In this document: piece after piece, positions 26,656 through 35,306 of the stretch
Position numbering within the stretch: position 1 is the stretch's first letter
How the letters are laid out: every line of letters begins with the position of its first letter
Source of the DNA: Porphyromonadaceae bacterium UBA7332
GTDB taxonomy: Bacteria; Bacteroidota; Bacteroidia; Bacteroidales; UBA7332
Length of the DNA: 64,000 nucleotides
Direction: 5' to 3'
NCBI GenBank assembly: GCA_002471225.1
Contig: DKPO01000008.1
Location: 32,387 to 96,386 of the forward strand
Position numbers and translations under genes: made by a program
Notes under the pieces: generated by a model
What the model was told of the DNA's origin: nothing
Seen by the model: only the letters and a program-made list of their open reading frames with translations
The model's database searches: none

Positions 26656-26737
26656 CTCGGAAGTTTATATAACAGATTCGGATAAAACTATAAAAGCTTC
26701 GGTATTAGTTATCTATACTTTTGCATTGTTCAATGAG
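26656..26737 (+). repeat. promoter-like direct repeat, copy 1
   Basis: An 82-nt unit repeated at 26790-26871, offset exactly 134 nt with no indel. The core 26674-26699 (26 nt, beginning AGATTCGGATAAAACTAT) is identical in both copies, and both end with TATACTTTTGCA. TACTTTTG at 26716-26723 fits the -7 consensus, but the expected TTTG -33 is replaced by the repeated core, suggesting an activator-bound promoter. Confidence 0.8.
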
Positions 26738-26789
26738 AGTAGGTTTAATTAAGCGTTGTCGTTATATTGTTAGATCAGCATAATCTTAT

Positions 26790-26871
26790 CTCGGAAATAT
26801 GTATAATAGATTCGGATAAAACTATAAAAGCTTAGTTTAACGCAAACTATACTTTTGCAATACCTAATGAG
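26790..26871 (+). repeat. promoter-like direct repeat, copy 2 (proximal to the sigma-factor gene)
   Basis: Second copy, with identical 26-nt core at 26808-26833 and TACTTTTG at 26850-26857. Transcription from this copy would start near 26864, about 50 nt before the sigma-factor start codon. The unique 52 nt between copies are unrelated in sequence. Confidence 0.8.
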
Positions 26872-26915
26872 TGACAGCGTTTCTGAGTTGGTAACTATAA
26901 TTTGATTTACATTAA

Positions 26916-27464
26916 ATGGATTTATGGACTAAACTAGTAGAAGGTGATGGGAGGGCATATTCAATTCTTTATGATAATTATCATTCATTCTTGTTTAATT
27001 ATGGTATGAAAATTTGGGATGATGAGGATGATGTGCTAGATGGAATCCAGGATTTATTTATTTACATATATGAAAAGAGGATAACCCTATCTGTTCCACA
27101 ATCAATTAAATCATACTTATGTGTATCACTTAGACGTATTTTATTTCAAAAAAAAAGATATAGATGTTTTTTTGATAATTTACAAGTTAGTGAACTTCAT
27201 AATAAGGAGTCTATCAAATCTTTAGATCTCAATATGGAGCAAATAATAGTAAATAACGAATTAGAATTAGAGATTAATTTAAAACTAAATAAAACACTGA
27301 GTTTTATTTCACCTCAGCAGAGAGAGGTTATTTATTTAAAATATTATCTCAATCTGTCCAATGGGGAAATTAGCAAAATACTGAATATAGATAATCAAAT
27401 AGTACGAAATGTATCTTCGAGAGCATTATCTCGAATGAAAACGATATTAAATAGAAATATATAA
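26916..27464 (+). CDS. ECF-type RNA polymerase sigma factor of the pilus locus
   Basis: 182 aa, the sigma-70 family form common in Bacteroidales. Region 2 spans about residues 8-80 (GDGRAYSILYDNYHSFLFNYG, then VLDGIQDLFIYIYEKR, the DDVxDxxQDxF-type core-binding segment). Region 4 spans about 125-180 (LSFISPQQREVIYLKYYLNLSNGEISKIL and a recognition helix). No FecR-type anti-sigma gene follows; instead the pilin gene begins 25 nt downstream, so the two are probably one transcript. The duplicated promoter lies directly upstream. Confidence 0.82.
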   Translation: MDLWTKLVEGDGRAYSILYDNYHSFLFNYGMKIWDDEDDVLDGIQDLFIYIYEKRITLSVPQSIKSYLCVSLRRILFQKKRYRCFFDNLQVSELHNKESIKSLDLNMEQIIVNNELELEINLKLNKTLSFISPQQREVIYLKYYLNLSNGEISKILNIDNQIVRNVSSRALSRMKTILNRNI

Positions 27465-27489
27465 TATATTAATTTAAATGTAAGACAAA

Positions 27490-28533
27490 ATGAAAAAAAA
27501 TGTTTTTTATGCAAGCTTGCTTGCATCTGTAGTTTTAGCTTCTTGCTCTAATGATGCTGAAAACGTTGTTATTGATTCTACACCTCAAAATGTAGCTGTT
27601 GCTTTAAATTTACCAAAATTGAAATCGAAGCAAGTGGGTGACGCTGGACTTGCAGGTGATAGAGTTGCTATTGAAGGCGAATACAAGCTAATTGCCAAGC
27701 AAGGTATTGATGGACCTGTAACAAACACACTGATGTTTCCGGCGTCAAATTTGATTTCAGGCACATGGAACAGTGTTGTGAACATTTCAGGAGCGGCTAC
27801 TTTTATGGATTTTATAGGTAATGATGATGATGGTGTTAAAACAAATAATGTGAATACACGCCAGGGTGCTTCTACGTCATCGGCAGTTCGTGTAATTGGT
27901 GGTGCAGTTATTAATCCGGGAACTCCGGGTAGTTGCGTTATTGATGCAGGTCCGGAAATGGCACGCATCGAAATTATCGGTGAATTCGGTCCGTTTTCTA
28001 CAATCAGCAATTTCGTTGTAAATAAAATCCATATCAATAATATTAAAACATTCAGAGAAGATCAGAATCCGGTAAAATATCCGAATGCTGAGGAACCATG
28101 GTGGAGTGATGTATTTGCTAAGCCAGAACTTAGATCAAATATGTATTCCGAAATTAACGCACTTGGTATTCCTGCAGGACAAGCTGATGGGTATAATATA
28201 TTTCCACAAGGAGCATCTAACATGCTTTCGACAAAGGAAGAAGCATATGCTGCTCACCCACATATTATTTTAAGTGTATCTTATATTGACAGTGAAGGAA
28301 ATCAACAGACTGAGAAATATTTGAATGTGGTAGCTCTTAAAGATATCAACGGAAACTACATCCAGGAATTTGAACCGGGTATGATTTACCAGCTTAATCT
28401 ATCCGATCTAACTTCTGTAATGGATGTAGTAAACCCTCCTACTACAGTTGATCCCGATCCTGATTATGTAAATGTAGATGTTACTGTAAATATCAGAACT
28501 TGGGAAGTTACTACAGTAAAACCTGAGGTGTAA
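27490..28533 (+). CDS. Type V pilus major subunit (FimA/Mfa1-like fimbrillin)
   Basis: 347 aa lipoprotein precursor; signal ends VVLASC (Cys19). The two-domain fimbrillin layout is visible: an N-terminal beta domain (VAVALNLPKL, with basic residues near 50-60 where Arg/Lys-specific cleavage could release the mature pilin), SAVRVIGGAVIN, MARIEIIGEF, and the C-terminal FEPGMIYQLNLSDLTSV followed by PDPDYVNVDVTVNIRTWEV, the donor-strand end of P. gingivalis FimA-type pilins. GC and codon use look closer to a highly expressed gene than those of its neighbours. A hairpin directly after the stop probably keeps its mRNA in excess. Confidence 0.78.
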   Translation: MKKNVFYASLLASVVLASCSNDAENVVIDSTPQNVAVALNLPKLKSKQVGDAGLAGDRVAIEGEYKLIAKQGIDGPVTNTLMFPASNLISGTWNSVVNISGAATFMDFIGNDDDGVKTNNVNTRQGASTSSAVRVIGGAVINPGTPGSCVIDAGPEMARIEIIGEFGPFSTISNFVVNKIHINNIKTFREDQNPVKYPNAEEPWWSDVFAKPELRSNMYSEINALGIPAGQADGYNIFPQGASNMLSTKEEAYAAHPHIILSVSYIDSEGNQQTEKYLNVVALKDINGNYIQEFEPGMIYQLNLSDLTSVMDVVNPPTTVDPDPDYVNVDVTVNIRTWEVTTVKPEV

Positions 28534-28548
28534 AAATCAAGTATATCA

Positions 28549-28598
28549 AAAAAATACTATATTAAGAATCTATCAGATCTATTAATATAGTATTTTTT
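28549..28598 (+). terminator. hairpin between pilin and anchor genes
   Basis: AAAAATACTATATTAA pairs with TTAATATAGTATTTTT, loop of about 17 nt, T-run after. Weak (AT-only stem), so a partial terminator allowing some read-through into the anchor and tip genes. Confidence 0.6.
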
Positions 28599-28802
28599 AC
28601 TCTTTTTGATAAAAAACCTGCTGAGAATTTATATTACAGTTCTAATAGTCCTAGCATACTTGATTCCAGAAAAGAATTAAGTGTCACATCCTTATGTAAG
28701 TAGGCTTAAAATGGAATAATATAATAATTATAGCAAATATGATATCCCTAATTTTACCAGATACAGTAAAGTCGGGTATAACAGAATAGATATTTTTTTA
28801 TA

Positions 28803-29756
28803 ATGACACGCCAAATGCTTAAATATATATTTTTATTCTTTTTTGCAATGATACTTCATTCAAGTTGCGTAAAGGAAGATTTAGAAGCTTGTAAACAAGA
28901 AAGCTATTTGATGTTTTACTATAAATTGAATCCACTGAATGAAAATATATTCGGTAATTCAGTTAGTAAAATTGATGTTTATATTTTTGATTCGAATGGG
29001 AAATTTGTGATGCACAAATCAGATTCAGGAGCTCATATCACGAATGATTATCGAATGCCTTTGAACTTGTCTGATGGCATTTATTCATTTATATCAATAG
29101 GTGGTCATCACATAAATAATAGTAAAGGTTTATATGACCAGTTTTCTCCTCTCGATAATTTTAATACAGACTTGATTGTTGGTGAGTCTCATATTGATGA
29201 TTTTAGAATAAAGTCGAAAGAATTGGAGGATAACACAGACAACCCTGAAATCGGGGATTGGATAGTAGGAAATTCTCGAAATGTTGAAGTATCTGCTCAA
29301 AAATTTCAGGAAGTGAGTATTGAACTCATTAACAATGTGAATCATATCGATCTGGAAATCGTAGGACTTGATCATTTGAATTTTAAAGCAATTCTTATCG
29401 CAGACAATGCACGTTATAATTTTGACAACAATACCCCCGAGGAGGCTAAGATAATATCATATAATGCGGGAAAAGAAAACCGTCTGGCAAATGATCATCA
29501 TCTATTTGATATACTACGCATGTATATTCACACACCTGTTTTCTTAAAACTACTGGACGATAATAATAATAACGCACTTCCAGGTTTTGAGAGCTTGAAT
29601 ATTGTAGAAGAGATTCTTAAATCTCCTGCCTATAATAATCAGACTGATTTAGATAGAGAGAATCAATATAAAATAAAGATTTTCTTTAAAGATTCGATCA
29701 TTACTAACATAACAATAAATGGTTGGTCTGTAACAGGGACCATACCTGAAGCATAA
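28803..29756 (+). CDS. FimB/Mfa2-family fimbrial anchor lipoprotein
   Basis: 317 aa. Lipoprotein signal ends ILHSSC (Cys22). The segment starting CVKEDLEACKQESYLMFYY and the following VSKIDVYIFDSNGKFV are the recalled opening of Mfa2/FimB proteins, which sit in the outer membrane, anchor the pilus base and limit its length. The C-terminal half (VSIELINNVNHIDLEIVG, TDLDRENQYKIKIFFKDS, ITINGWSV) is a second beta domain. It is 269 nt after the pilin and 47 nt before the first tip gene. Confidence 0.75.
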   Translation: MTRQMLKYIFLFFFAMILHSSCVKEDLEACKQESYLMFYYKLNPLNENIFGNSVSKIDVYIFDSNGKFVMHKSDSGAHITNDYRMPLNLSDGIYSFISIGGHHINNSKGLYDQFSPLDNFNTDLIVGESHIDDFRIKSKELEDNTDNPEIGDWIVGNSRNVEVSAQKFQEVSIELINNVNHIDLEIVGLDHLNFKAILIADNARYNFDNNTPEEAKIISYNAGKENRLANDHHLFDILRMYIHTPVFLKLLDDNNNNALPGFESLNIVEEILKSPAYNNQTDLDRENQYKIKIFFKDSIITNITINGWSVTGTIPEA

Positions 29757-29803
29757 CCTAAACAGGTTATCTATTTGATTTACTGATCAAAATACTTTAA
29801 ACT

Positions 29804-32236
29804 ATGTTTAGAATTCATTTATTATTAATGATAGTTGTTTTGCTTCTATCCTGCTCAAAGGATATTTTGGAGGAGCATCCATCTACACTACCTACTCCAA
29901 CCGAAGGTAAAGTAAATATTGTATTTGATTTAGAAAAGAGCGATTTCCACAAACCGGTTAATACAAAATCCGCAGATTTTGATTTACCACAGATTTTGTC
30001 TTTTCAAATTTCGGGAACAGATACAATATATATTGAAAAAGCGACAGCAATTCAGGCAGGAGCTAAATATATAGCCCAACTGACTGAATCTAGCTCTCAG
30101 CATTTACTCTTATTTATATCTAATGCAGATGACTTATTAAACGAAAAAGAAGTTTATTTGCAAAATAAGTCTTATAGAGAAGTGATAGAAATTCTCTCAT
30201 ATGGCGATCCGCTTACAAATGGATTGTCGAATTTAAACAACCCTACACCAATACCATTTGTAACCTCTAATATCCCGATGCGCTATAAGTGTATCGTTGA
30301 TCAAATAAACGGCGGTATGAATTTGGGGACGATCTATTTACAAAGAATCGTTTCTAAAATATATGTTGATGCATCAACTGTTGATATCAGTAAAAACTTT
30401 AATCTCACAGCATTATCTATATTAGATATACCATCTAAAGGTGTATTTGATAATGAAATTTCAAATGCAATGATTGCAGACTTGACGTCTTATGAAACTC
30501 TTGCAGATATTCAAAATAATACGACATTGAATTTAAGCGAAGGTATTGATCGCCCTGTATATGCTCATGTTTTTAATAAAGATAGTCGACAACCTCTTTT
30601 TCTAATTCTGGAGGCTAACTTCGGAAAAGAAAATAGGTATTTTAAGATGATGATAGGTGGCGAGAATCAGAGTTATCAGTTTGATAGCCAAAATATGAGT
30701 CTCCTTATAAATATAACAGATATTAATTCAATCGGATATGCAACCATGGAGCAGGCTATTGCAAATGAGCCTGAGTCGTCGATATCTGTTACAGTTGATT
30801 TTCTTGATGATACACATGAAGTGGCTGCCTCTGGGAAGTACTATTTGGGATTGACTAACTCAGAGTTTCACTTTTATGCGGATGAAGCCTATTCGGATGT
30901 TCTTGTTAGTACCATCACAACGAATGTTTTTGATAATCCGATTGGAAATATACCAGATGTAAAATTAACTATCGAGAATATATCTGGTGATATTACCATT
31001 GCTCCCGGTGTTTCAATAAATTCAAATAATACGGATTTGAAACTTGATTTTGGAAGTAGTGCTACAGGTGAAGCTATCGTTTGCATTGAAATTGGAAACT
31101 TGCAGAAAAAAGTTACAGTAAAAAAGCATTCAGCTTTGAATAATAATTACACACCTGGATCAAATGGGTTCTTTCTTGGAGATCAGTATAAATCATTGTC
31201 TGTTATAGAGGCAGAGAAGAATACTGGCTTTGGGAAATTTGCGACAGACTTAAACAGATATCTTCAGCTTAATGATCTACAAAATGAGAGTGCATACGTA
31301 TTCATTCATAACCAATTTTCTGGTGAAACGATAACCAAATTAAAAGGATATACAATTAGTGGTAATGCGATCCGTATAGAAAATAGAAAAATTAACAACC
31401 CGACTTGGCTTTATCTTGATTCACAAGGCAAACTAAATATTGGACAATTTGGCAAAGAAGTTGATCCGGATAATATGATGTTTTTTAAATTTGGATCTGT
31501 GATCGGAATGACAAATGATGGTACTCCATGGCAGCTTGATTTAAGCCAGATAAAATTCAACCCTTCAAATTTATCAATAAACAGTGCAAATGGTGATATA
31601 AGGATCTTTTCTTCTGGCTCTGGGAAAGATCTTCCATCAATTCCATGTGTAAATGATTTGATCGATACACTTACGCATAATATCTCATCAAGCTTGTATC
31701 ATAATGCATCTAATATAAAAAGCCAAGGAAAAGGTGACCCATGTAAATTAATAGGTTTATCAGCAAACGAAATAAAGAATATGTCTGAAGCTGATCTTGA
31801 TGCATATCAGAGTGGTTATAGACTGCCAACGCATAATGAGAATATTGACTTTATTGGGGCACCAGTGAGTTATTATGACAATTTTGCATCAACATTTTTT
31901 TTAGAGGATATAAATACAAGGTATTTGTCGAAAAATAATGATGGAGAAGGTTTATATGGTCTTGATCTAGCATGGTTTCCAATTCCTGGTGATCGGAATA
32001 ACACGGTAGATAGACTAACTAGATCTGTCGATCCAAAAGGAATCACTCCATTGATGGGTCGTCGTACTCCATCAGCGTTAAACTGGAATACAGCTATGGT
32101 GATTCCATCGAATAGTGTGAGGAGTGATAGACGAGCCCTTATTTGCACCGAGATTAATCTGAATAAAATCATAGTAAATAGACGCGATTATGGAGTTGTG
32201 GCTGCTTATCCTATGAGGTGTGTACGAAGTAATTAA
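29804..32236 (+). CDS. Large fimbrial tip-like lipoprotein 1
   Basis: 810 aa. Signal ends VLLLSC (Cys17). The first 300 residues have fimbrillin-type blocks: FVTSNIPMRYKC, IYLQRIVSKIYVDAS and FLILEANFGKENRYF. A middle region of beta repeats follows, and the C-terminus (residues about 640-810) ends RRDYGVVAAYPMRCVRSN, the 'xxRCV' tail also seen in the next gene. This architecture fits minor or tip subunits (Mfa3-5/FimC-E type) of type V pili. No adhesin domain is recognised; ligand unknown. The next tip gene starts 31 nt downstream. Confidence 0.65.
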   Translation: MFRIHLLLMIVVLLLSCSKDILEEHPSTLPTPTEGKVNIVFDLEKSDFHKPVNTKSADFDLPQILSFQISGTDTIYIEKATAIQAGAKYIAQLTESSSQHLLLFISNADDLLNEKEVYLQNKSYREVIEILSYGDPLTNGLSNLNNPTPIPFVTSNIPMRYKCIVDQINGGMNLGTIYLQRIVSKIYVDASTVDISKNFNLTALSILDIPSKGVFDNEISNAMIADLTSYETLADIQNNTTLNLSEGIDRPVYAHVFNKDSRQPLFLILEANFGKENRYFKMMIGGENQSYQFDSQNMSLLINITDINSIGYATMEQAIANEPESSISVTVDFLDDTHEVAASGKYYLGLTNSEFHFYADEAYSDVLVSTITTNVFDNPIGNIPDVKLTIENISGDITIAPGVSINSNNTDLKLDFGSSATGEAIVCIEIGNLQKKVTVKKHSALNNNYTPGSNGFFLGDQYKSLSVIEAEKNTGFGKFATDLNRYLQLNDLQNESAYVFIHNQFSGETITKLKGYTISGNAIRIENRKINNPTWLYLDSQGKLNIGQFGKEVDPDNMMFFKFGSVIGMTNDGTPWQLDLSQIKFNPSNLSINSANGDIRIFSSGSGKDLPSIPCVNDLIDTLTHNISSSLYHNASNIKSQGKGDPCKLIGLSANEIKNMSEADLDAYQSGYRLPTHNENIDFIGAPVSYYDNFASTFFLEDINTRYLSKNNDGEGLYGLDLAWFPIPGDRNNTVDRLTRSVDPKGITPLMGRRTPSALNWNTAMVIPSNSVRSDRRALICTEINLNKIIVNRRDYGVVAAYPMRCVRSN

Positions 32237-32267
32237 TGTTGAATAGCTTTTAATTTATAAGACTATC

Positions 32268-34475
32268 ATGGTTAAATTTAAATATATATCACTTTTTCTT
32301 ATTTCGTTATTTGTCATTGCATGCAGTGATGAATATGAGGTTGATAACCCTGGCACTGATAGTACATCAGCGCCAGTGGAAATCGCGTTAAGCACGAAAG
32401 GTCTTGCTTTGACAGATACGAATATCAATAAACAATCGTTCCGAATTCTCGCTTTTAATTCGATTGGAAAACTTGAATTTAATAAAGTAGAAAATCAGCT
32501 AGAATCGCCTAGTCAAGATTTACTCAGGTTTCAATTAAGACCTGGAAAATATTTTATTTATGCTTTCATGAATGAGACGGAAAGTATGAATACTCTTTTG
32601 GAAAATACTAATACAATTGAAGATATTAATCAGATTAAAATATCTGTTCCATCGAATATTGATCAAAAAGATCTGCCGTTGGTTTGGAGTAAAATGATTT
32701 ATGTTAGAGCTGTAGATCCGATTGCCGAAATAGGTCAGGTTTCCTTAAATAATTCAGACTGGCTGGATAATTTACCTATACAATTGGAAAGAGTAAATGC
32801 AAAAATTGACATCTCGGCAAGAGGTCAAAAAGAGTATGAAAATATTATTATTCAGAAATTAACTCTAGAGAATCAATCGGTTTTTTCTAATATTGAACCG
32901 ACTGTTTATCCTGATGCAGACCCTTTGAAGACTCTCGATTATCCGGATTTGAATATGGCAGTAACGAATGAGGTCGGTAACTATACATTACTGCTCGAAA
33001 ATCAGATTTTACATGAATATATCCAAGGTGCCGGAATCCGAAACGCAACATTAAAAATGGAGCTTATTAGGCATGGTATTAACGAAACTCATATAATTCA
33101 ATTAGGTGATATCTCAAGAGGAAAACATTATAAATATGAAGTCTCTATTAAACCTAATTCTGTGGTAGTTGACAATATAGAAGTTTTGCCATGGCAATTG
33201 AATGTAGTTGATGAAAATATCAGTAATACTGAAATTACATTTTCTACTATTGAAGTTCCATACTCGTACAATGTGCCGAGTAAAGTGCATTTCACGACTC
33301 GGAATATTCCGGAGGATAAAATTTATCTGTTAACGAATTTAACTAATGATCCACTAAATCATATTAGTACTAAATTTGATACAGGGGTCACTAAAATAGA
33401 TTATAATTATGATCCAGTCTCTAAATCCGGAAGTGGATTCTTAACTATTAAAAGAAGTGTCGTATCTGCAACAGAGGATGAATTATCGATCAATGCTGCT
33501 GGTATTACAAGAGTGATCAAGGTAAGCGGACTCTCTATTGCCGGCTCAAATATTTATTGGAACTCAGCATTGCAAGCTTTAGCTTTTGATGATGAACCTG
33601 CTCGTAATGCATTTGCTCCTAATGAAAAGTTACAAGGTGTGTTTTTCAAATACGGTGCTTTGGCTGCCTTACCCGGTATCAATAACCAAATCGGCACTAT
33701 TTGGTCGGCTACCGGAAAGAAGTATACAAACTACTTAGATTCTCTTTCCGGATTAACATCTGCTGAACATATTGCTCCTGTTATGGCATTCAATCCAAGT
33801 GATGACAAAGGTGATATTTGCATTTTTATGACACGAAGAGGTCAAGCTCCCGGTTTTGCTAAACATAAGAAATGGAGACTTCCTAATCGCGACGAAATAG
33901 CTTCTCTCTCAGGAAAAGTAGTTTATGAAGGCTCTAATATTGCAATACAGGGTAGTTATACCGGGGAAAAAGAACTTACGACCGGACTGAGAGTTGCTGG
34001 GAAGAATTTCTTTCCCTCATCCGGATTGGCAAATATAACTTCAGTCTATCAAGTTAGAGCATACTATCGCTATATGATTAATTCACCGGCTTTTAATGGC
34101 GAAAATATGTATACATTTCAGGGAAGTAACGCAAATATGTTATTGCGAGAAGATGTCAATAGAACAGCGAATTTTACATCTGTTAGATGCGTAGCTGATG
34201 ACTCTCCAACACCTATAATTCCATTGCATAAATTAAATTATGATTGCTCTGAGTTAGTGTCTTCTGGAGCGTTAAATGGTGCGATTCCCAGTGAACTTGA
34301 GAAGAACGTATACATTGATAATGGCAAAAATGTAAAATTATCTAATATCGAACTGACATTAAATACAGGTCTTCATATTGGATGGATTATCGATAATACC
34401 GTTTATTCTCTTGGTGATGTAGTTACAAATGTAACAAAAGATATGGATGTAAAGCCTTATATAGAAAATATATAA
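32268..34475 (+). CDS. Large fimbrial tip-like lipoprotein 2
   Basis: 735 aa. Signal ends FVIAC (Cys19). N-terminal fimbrillin-type domain (FRILAFNSIGKLEF, LRPGKYFIYAFMNE, IQLERVNAKIDISARG). The C-terminal half holds MAFNPSDDKGDICIFMTRRG, KKWRLPNRDEIASLSG and FTSVRCVADDSP, then an extra about 80-residue beta tail ending in MDVKPYIENI. The tail after RCV is absent from tip protein 1, so the two are related but not interchangeable. Likely a minor pilus subunit; no adhesin domain is recognised. Confidence 0.62.
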   Translation: MVKFKYISLFLISLFVIACSDEYEVDNPGTDSTSAPVEIALSTKGLALTDTNINKQSFRILAFNSIGKLEFNKVENQLESPSQDLLRFQLRPGKYFIYAFMNETESMNTLLENTNTIEDINQIKISVPSNIDQKDLPLVWSKMIYVRAVDPIAEIGQVSLNNSDWLDNLPIQLERVNAKIDISARGQKEYENIIIQKLTLENQSVFSNIEPTVYPDADPLKTLDYPDLNMAVTNEVGNYTLLLENQILHEYIQGAGIRNATLKMELIRHGINETHIIQLGDISRGKHYKYEVSIKPNSVVVDNIEVLPWQLNVVDENISNTEITFSTIEVPYSYNVPSKVHFTTRNIPEDKIYLLTNLTNDPLNHISTKFDTGVTKIDYNYDPVSKSGSGFLTIKRSVVSATEDELSINAAGITRVIKVSGLSIAGSNIYWNSALQALAFDDEPARNAFAPNEKLQGVFFKYGALAALPGINNQIGTIWSATGKKYTNYLDSLSGLTSAEHIAPVMAFNPSDDKGDICIFMTRRGQAPGFAKHKKWRLPNRDEIASLSGKVVYEGSNIAIQGSYTGEKELTTGLRVAGKNFFPSSGLANITSVYQVRAYYRYMINSPAFNGENMYTFQGSNANMLLREDVNRTANFTSVRCVADDSPTPIIPLHKLNYDCSELVSSGALNGAIPSELEKNVYIDNGKNVKLSNIELTLNTGLHIGWIIDNTVYSLGDVVTNVTKDMDVKPYIENI

Positions 34476-34499
34476 TTCGTGGCTTCAACTATTTATTAG

Positions 34500-34674
34500 G
34501 ATGACGCGTAAAGCAAGGCTATTACCATTCACCACAAAATAATACCGGTGATTTCGGTAGACATATAGCAGATAGTAGCGGGCATCTTGATGTAAAAAGA
34601 GAAGTAGAGAGAGACAAAAGTAAAAGGATTTACATTGCCAATAAGATGTGTATGGGTTGTGTGTTAATAAATTA
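34500..34674 (+). pseudogene. frameshifted C-terminal remnant of a third tip-like protein
   Basis: Between tip gene 2 and DUF3575, one frame reads GYYHSPQNNTGDFGRHIADS and continues to KREVERDKSK. A change of frame then gives GFTLPIRCVWVVC and a stop, matching the RCV tail of both neighbours (PMRCVRSN, TSVRCVAD). No start codon or upstream body is present. Best read as the 3' end of a lost tip-subunit gene. Confidence 0.45.
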
Positions 34675-34687
34675 AAATGGGATTAGT

Positions 34688-35293
34688 ATGAAATTGAAAA
34701 TTAAATGCTTGCCAAAGTTAGTAATAGCTATTATGCTATTACTAACAGCAAGTAATACAACTATATTTAGCCAGGAAATTGGTTTAAAAACGAATATGCT
34801 ATATGGGACTATAGCAAAAACTCCAAACTTAGGTGTGGAGATTGGTATCAGTAATAAATCAACAATAGACATTACTGGTGGATATAATCCATGGAATTTT
34901 AACGGAAAGAAAAACAATAATAAAAAAATGGTTCATTGGTTAGGAAATGTTGAATACAGGTATTGGTTTTGCGAAAAATTCAACGGCCATTTTATTGGTA
35001 TTCATGGCTTAGGCGGACAATTCAATATTTCAGGATATAATCTCCCATTATTATTAGGTAAAGATTCAAAGAGTTATAGATTCGAAGGCTCGGTTTTGGG
35101 TGCCGGAATTTCTTATGGCTATCAATTTGTACTTTCAAAAAACTGGAATGCAGAAGCAAATATCGGATTTGGCTATGCGCATTTGAATTATGATAAATAT
35201 GAATGTAAAAAATGCGGTGATAAGTTGGGACACTTTGGTCGTAACTATTGGGGTCCTACAAAAGCCGCATTGTCAGTAATTTATGTATTTTGA
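34688..35293 (+). CDS. DUF3575 family outer-membrane-associated protein
   Basis: 201 aa with a signal peptide (AIMLLLTASNTTIFSQ). The mature part, IGLKTNMLYGTIAKTPNLGVEIG, GGYNPWNFNGKK, KMVHWLGNVEYRYWFCEKFNG and a final short beta strand, matches the DUF3575 family that accompanies type V pilus genes in Bacteroidales. Alternating hydrophobic strands and an aromatic C-terminus (VIYVF) suggest an eight-stranded outer membrane barrel. Function is unproven. It is followed closely by the DUF3868/OmpA gene. Confidence 0.75.
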   Translation: MKLKIKCLPKLVIAIMLLLTASNTTIFSQEIGLKTNMLYGTIAKTPNLGVEIGISNKSTIDITGGYNPWNFNGKKNNNKKMVHWLGNVEYRYWFCEKFNGHFIGIHGLGGQFNISGYNLPLLLGKDSKSYRFEGSVLGAGISYGYQFVLSKNWNAEANIGFGYAHLNYDKYECKKCGDKLGHFGRNYWGPTKAALSVIYVF

Positions 35294-35306
35294 TAGATTA
35301 TTAATT

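Noticed and set aside
26656..26871. Invertible (phase-variable) promoter
   Set aside because: The duplicated units are direct, not inverted, and no site-specific invertase is in the window.
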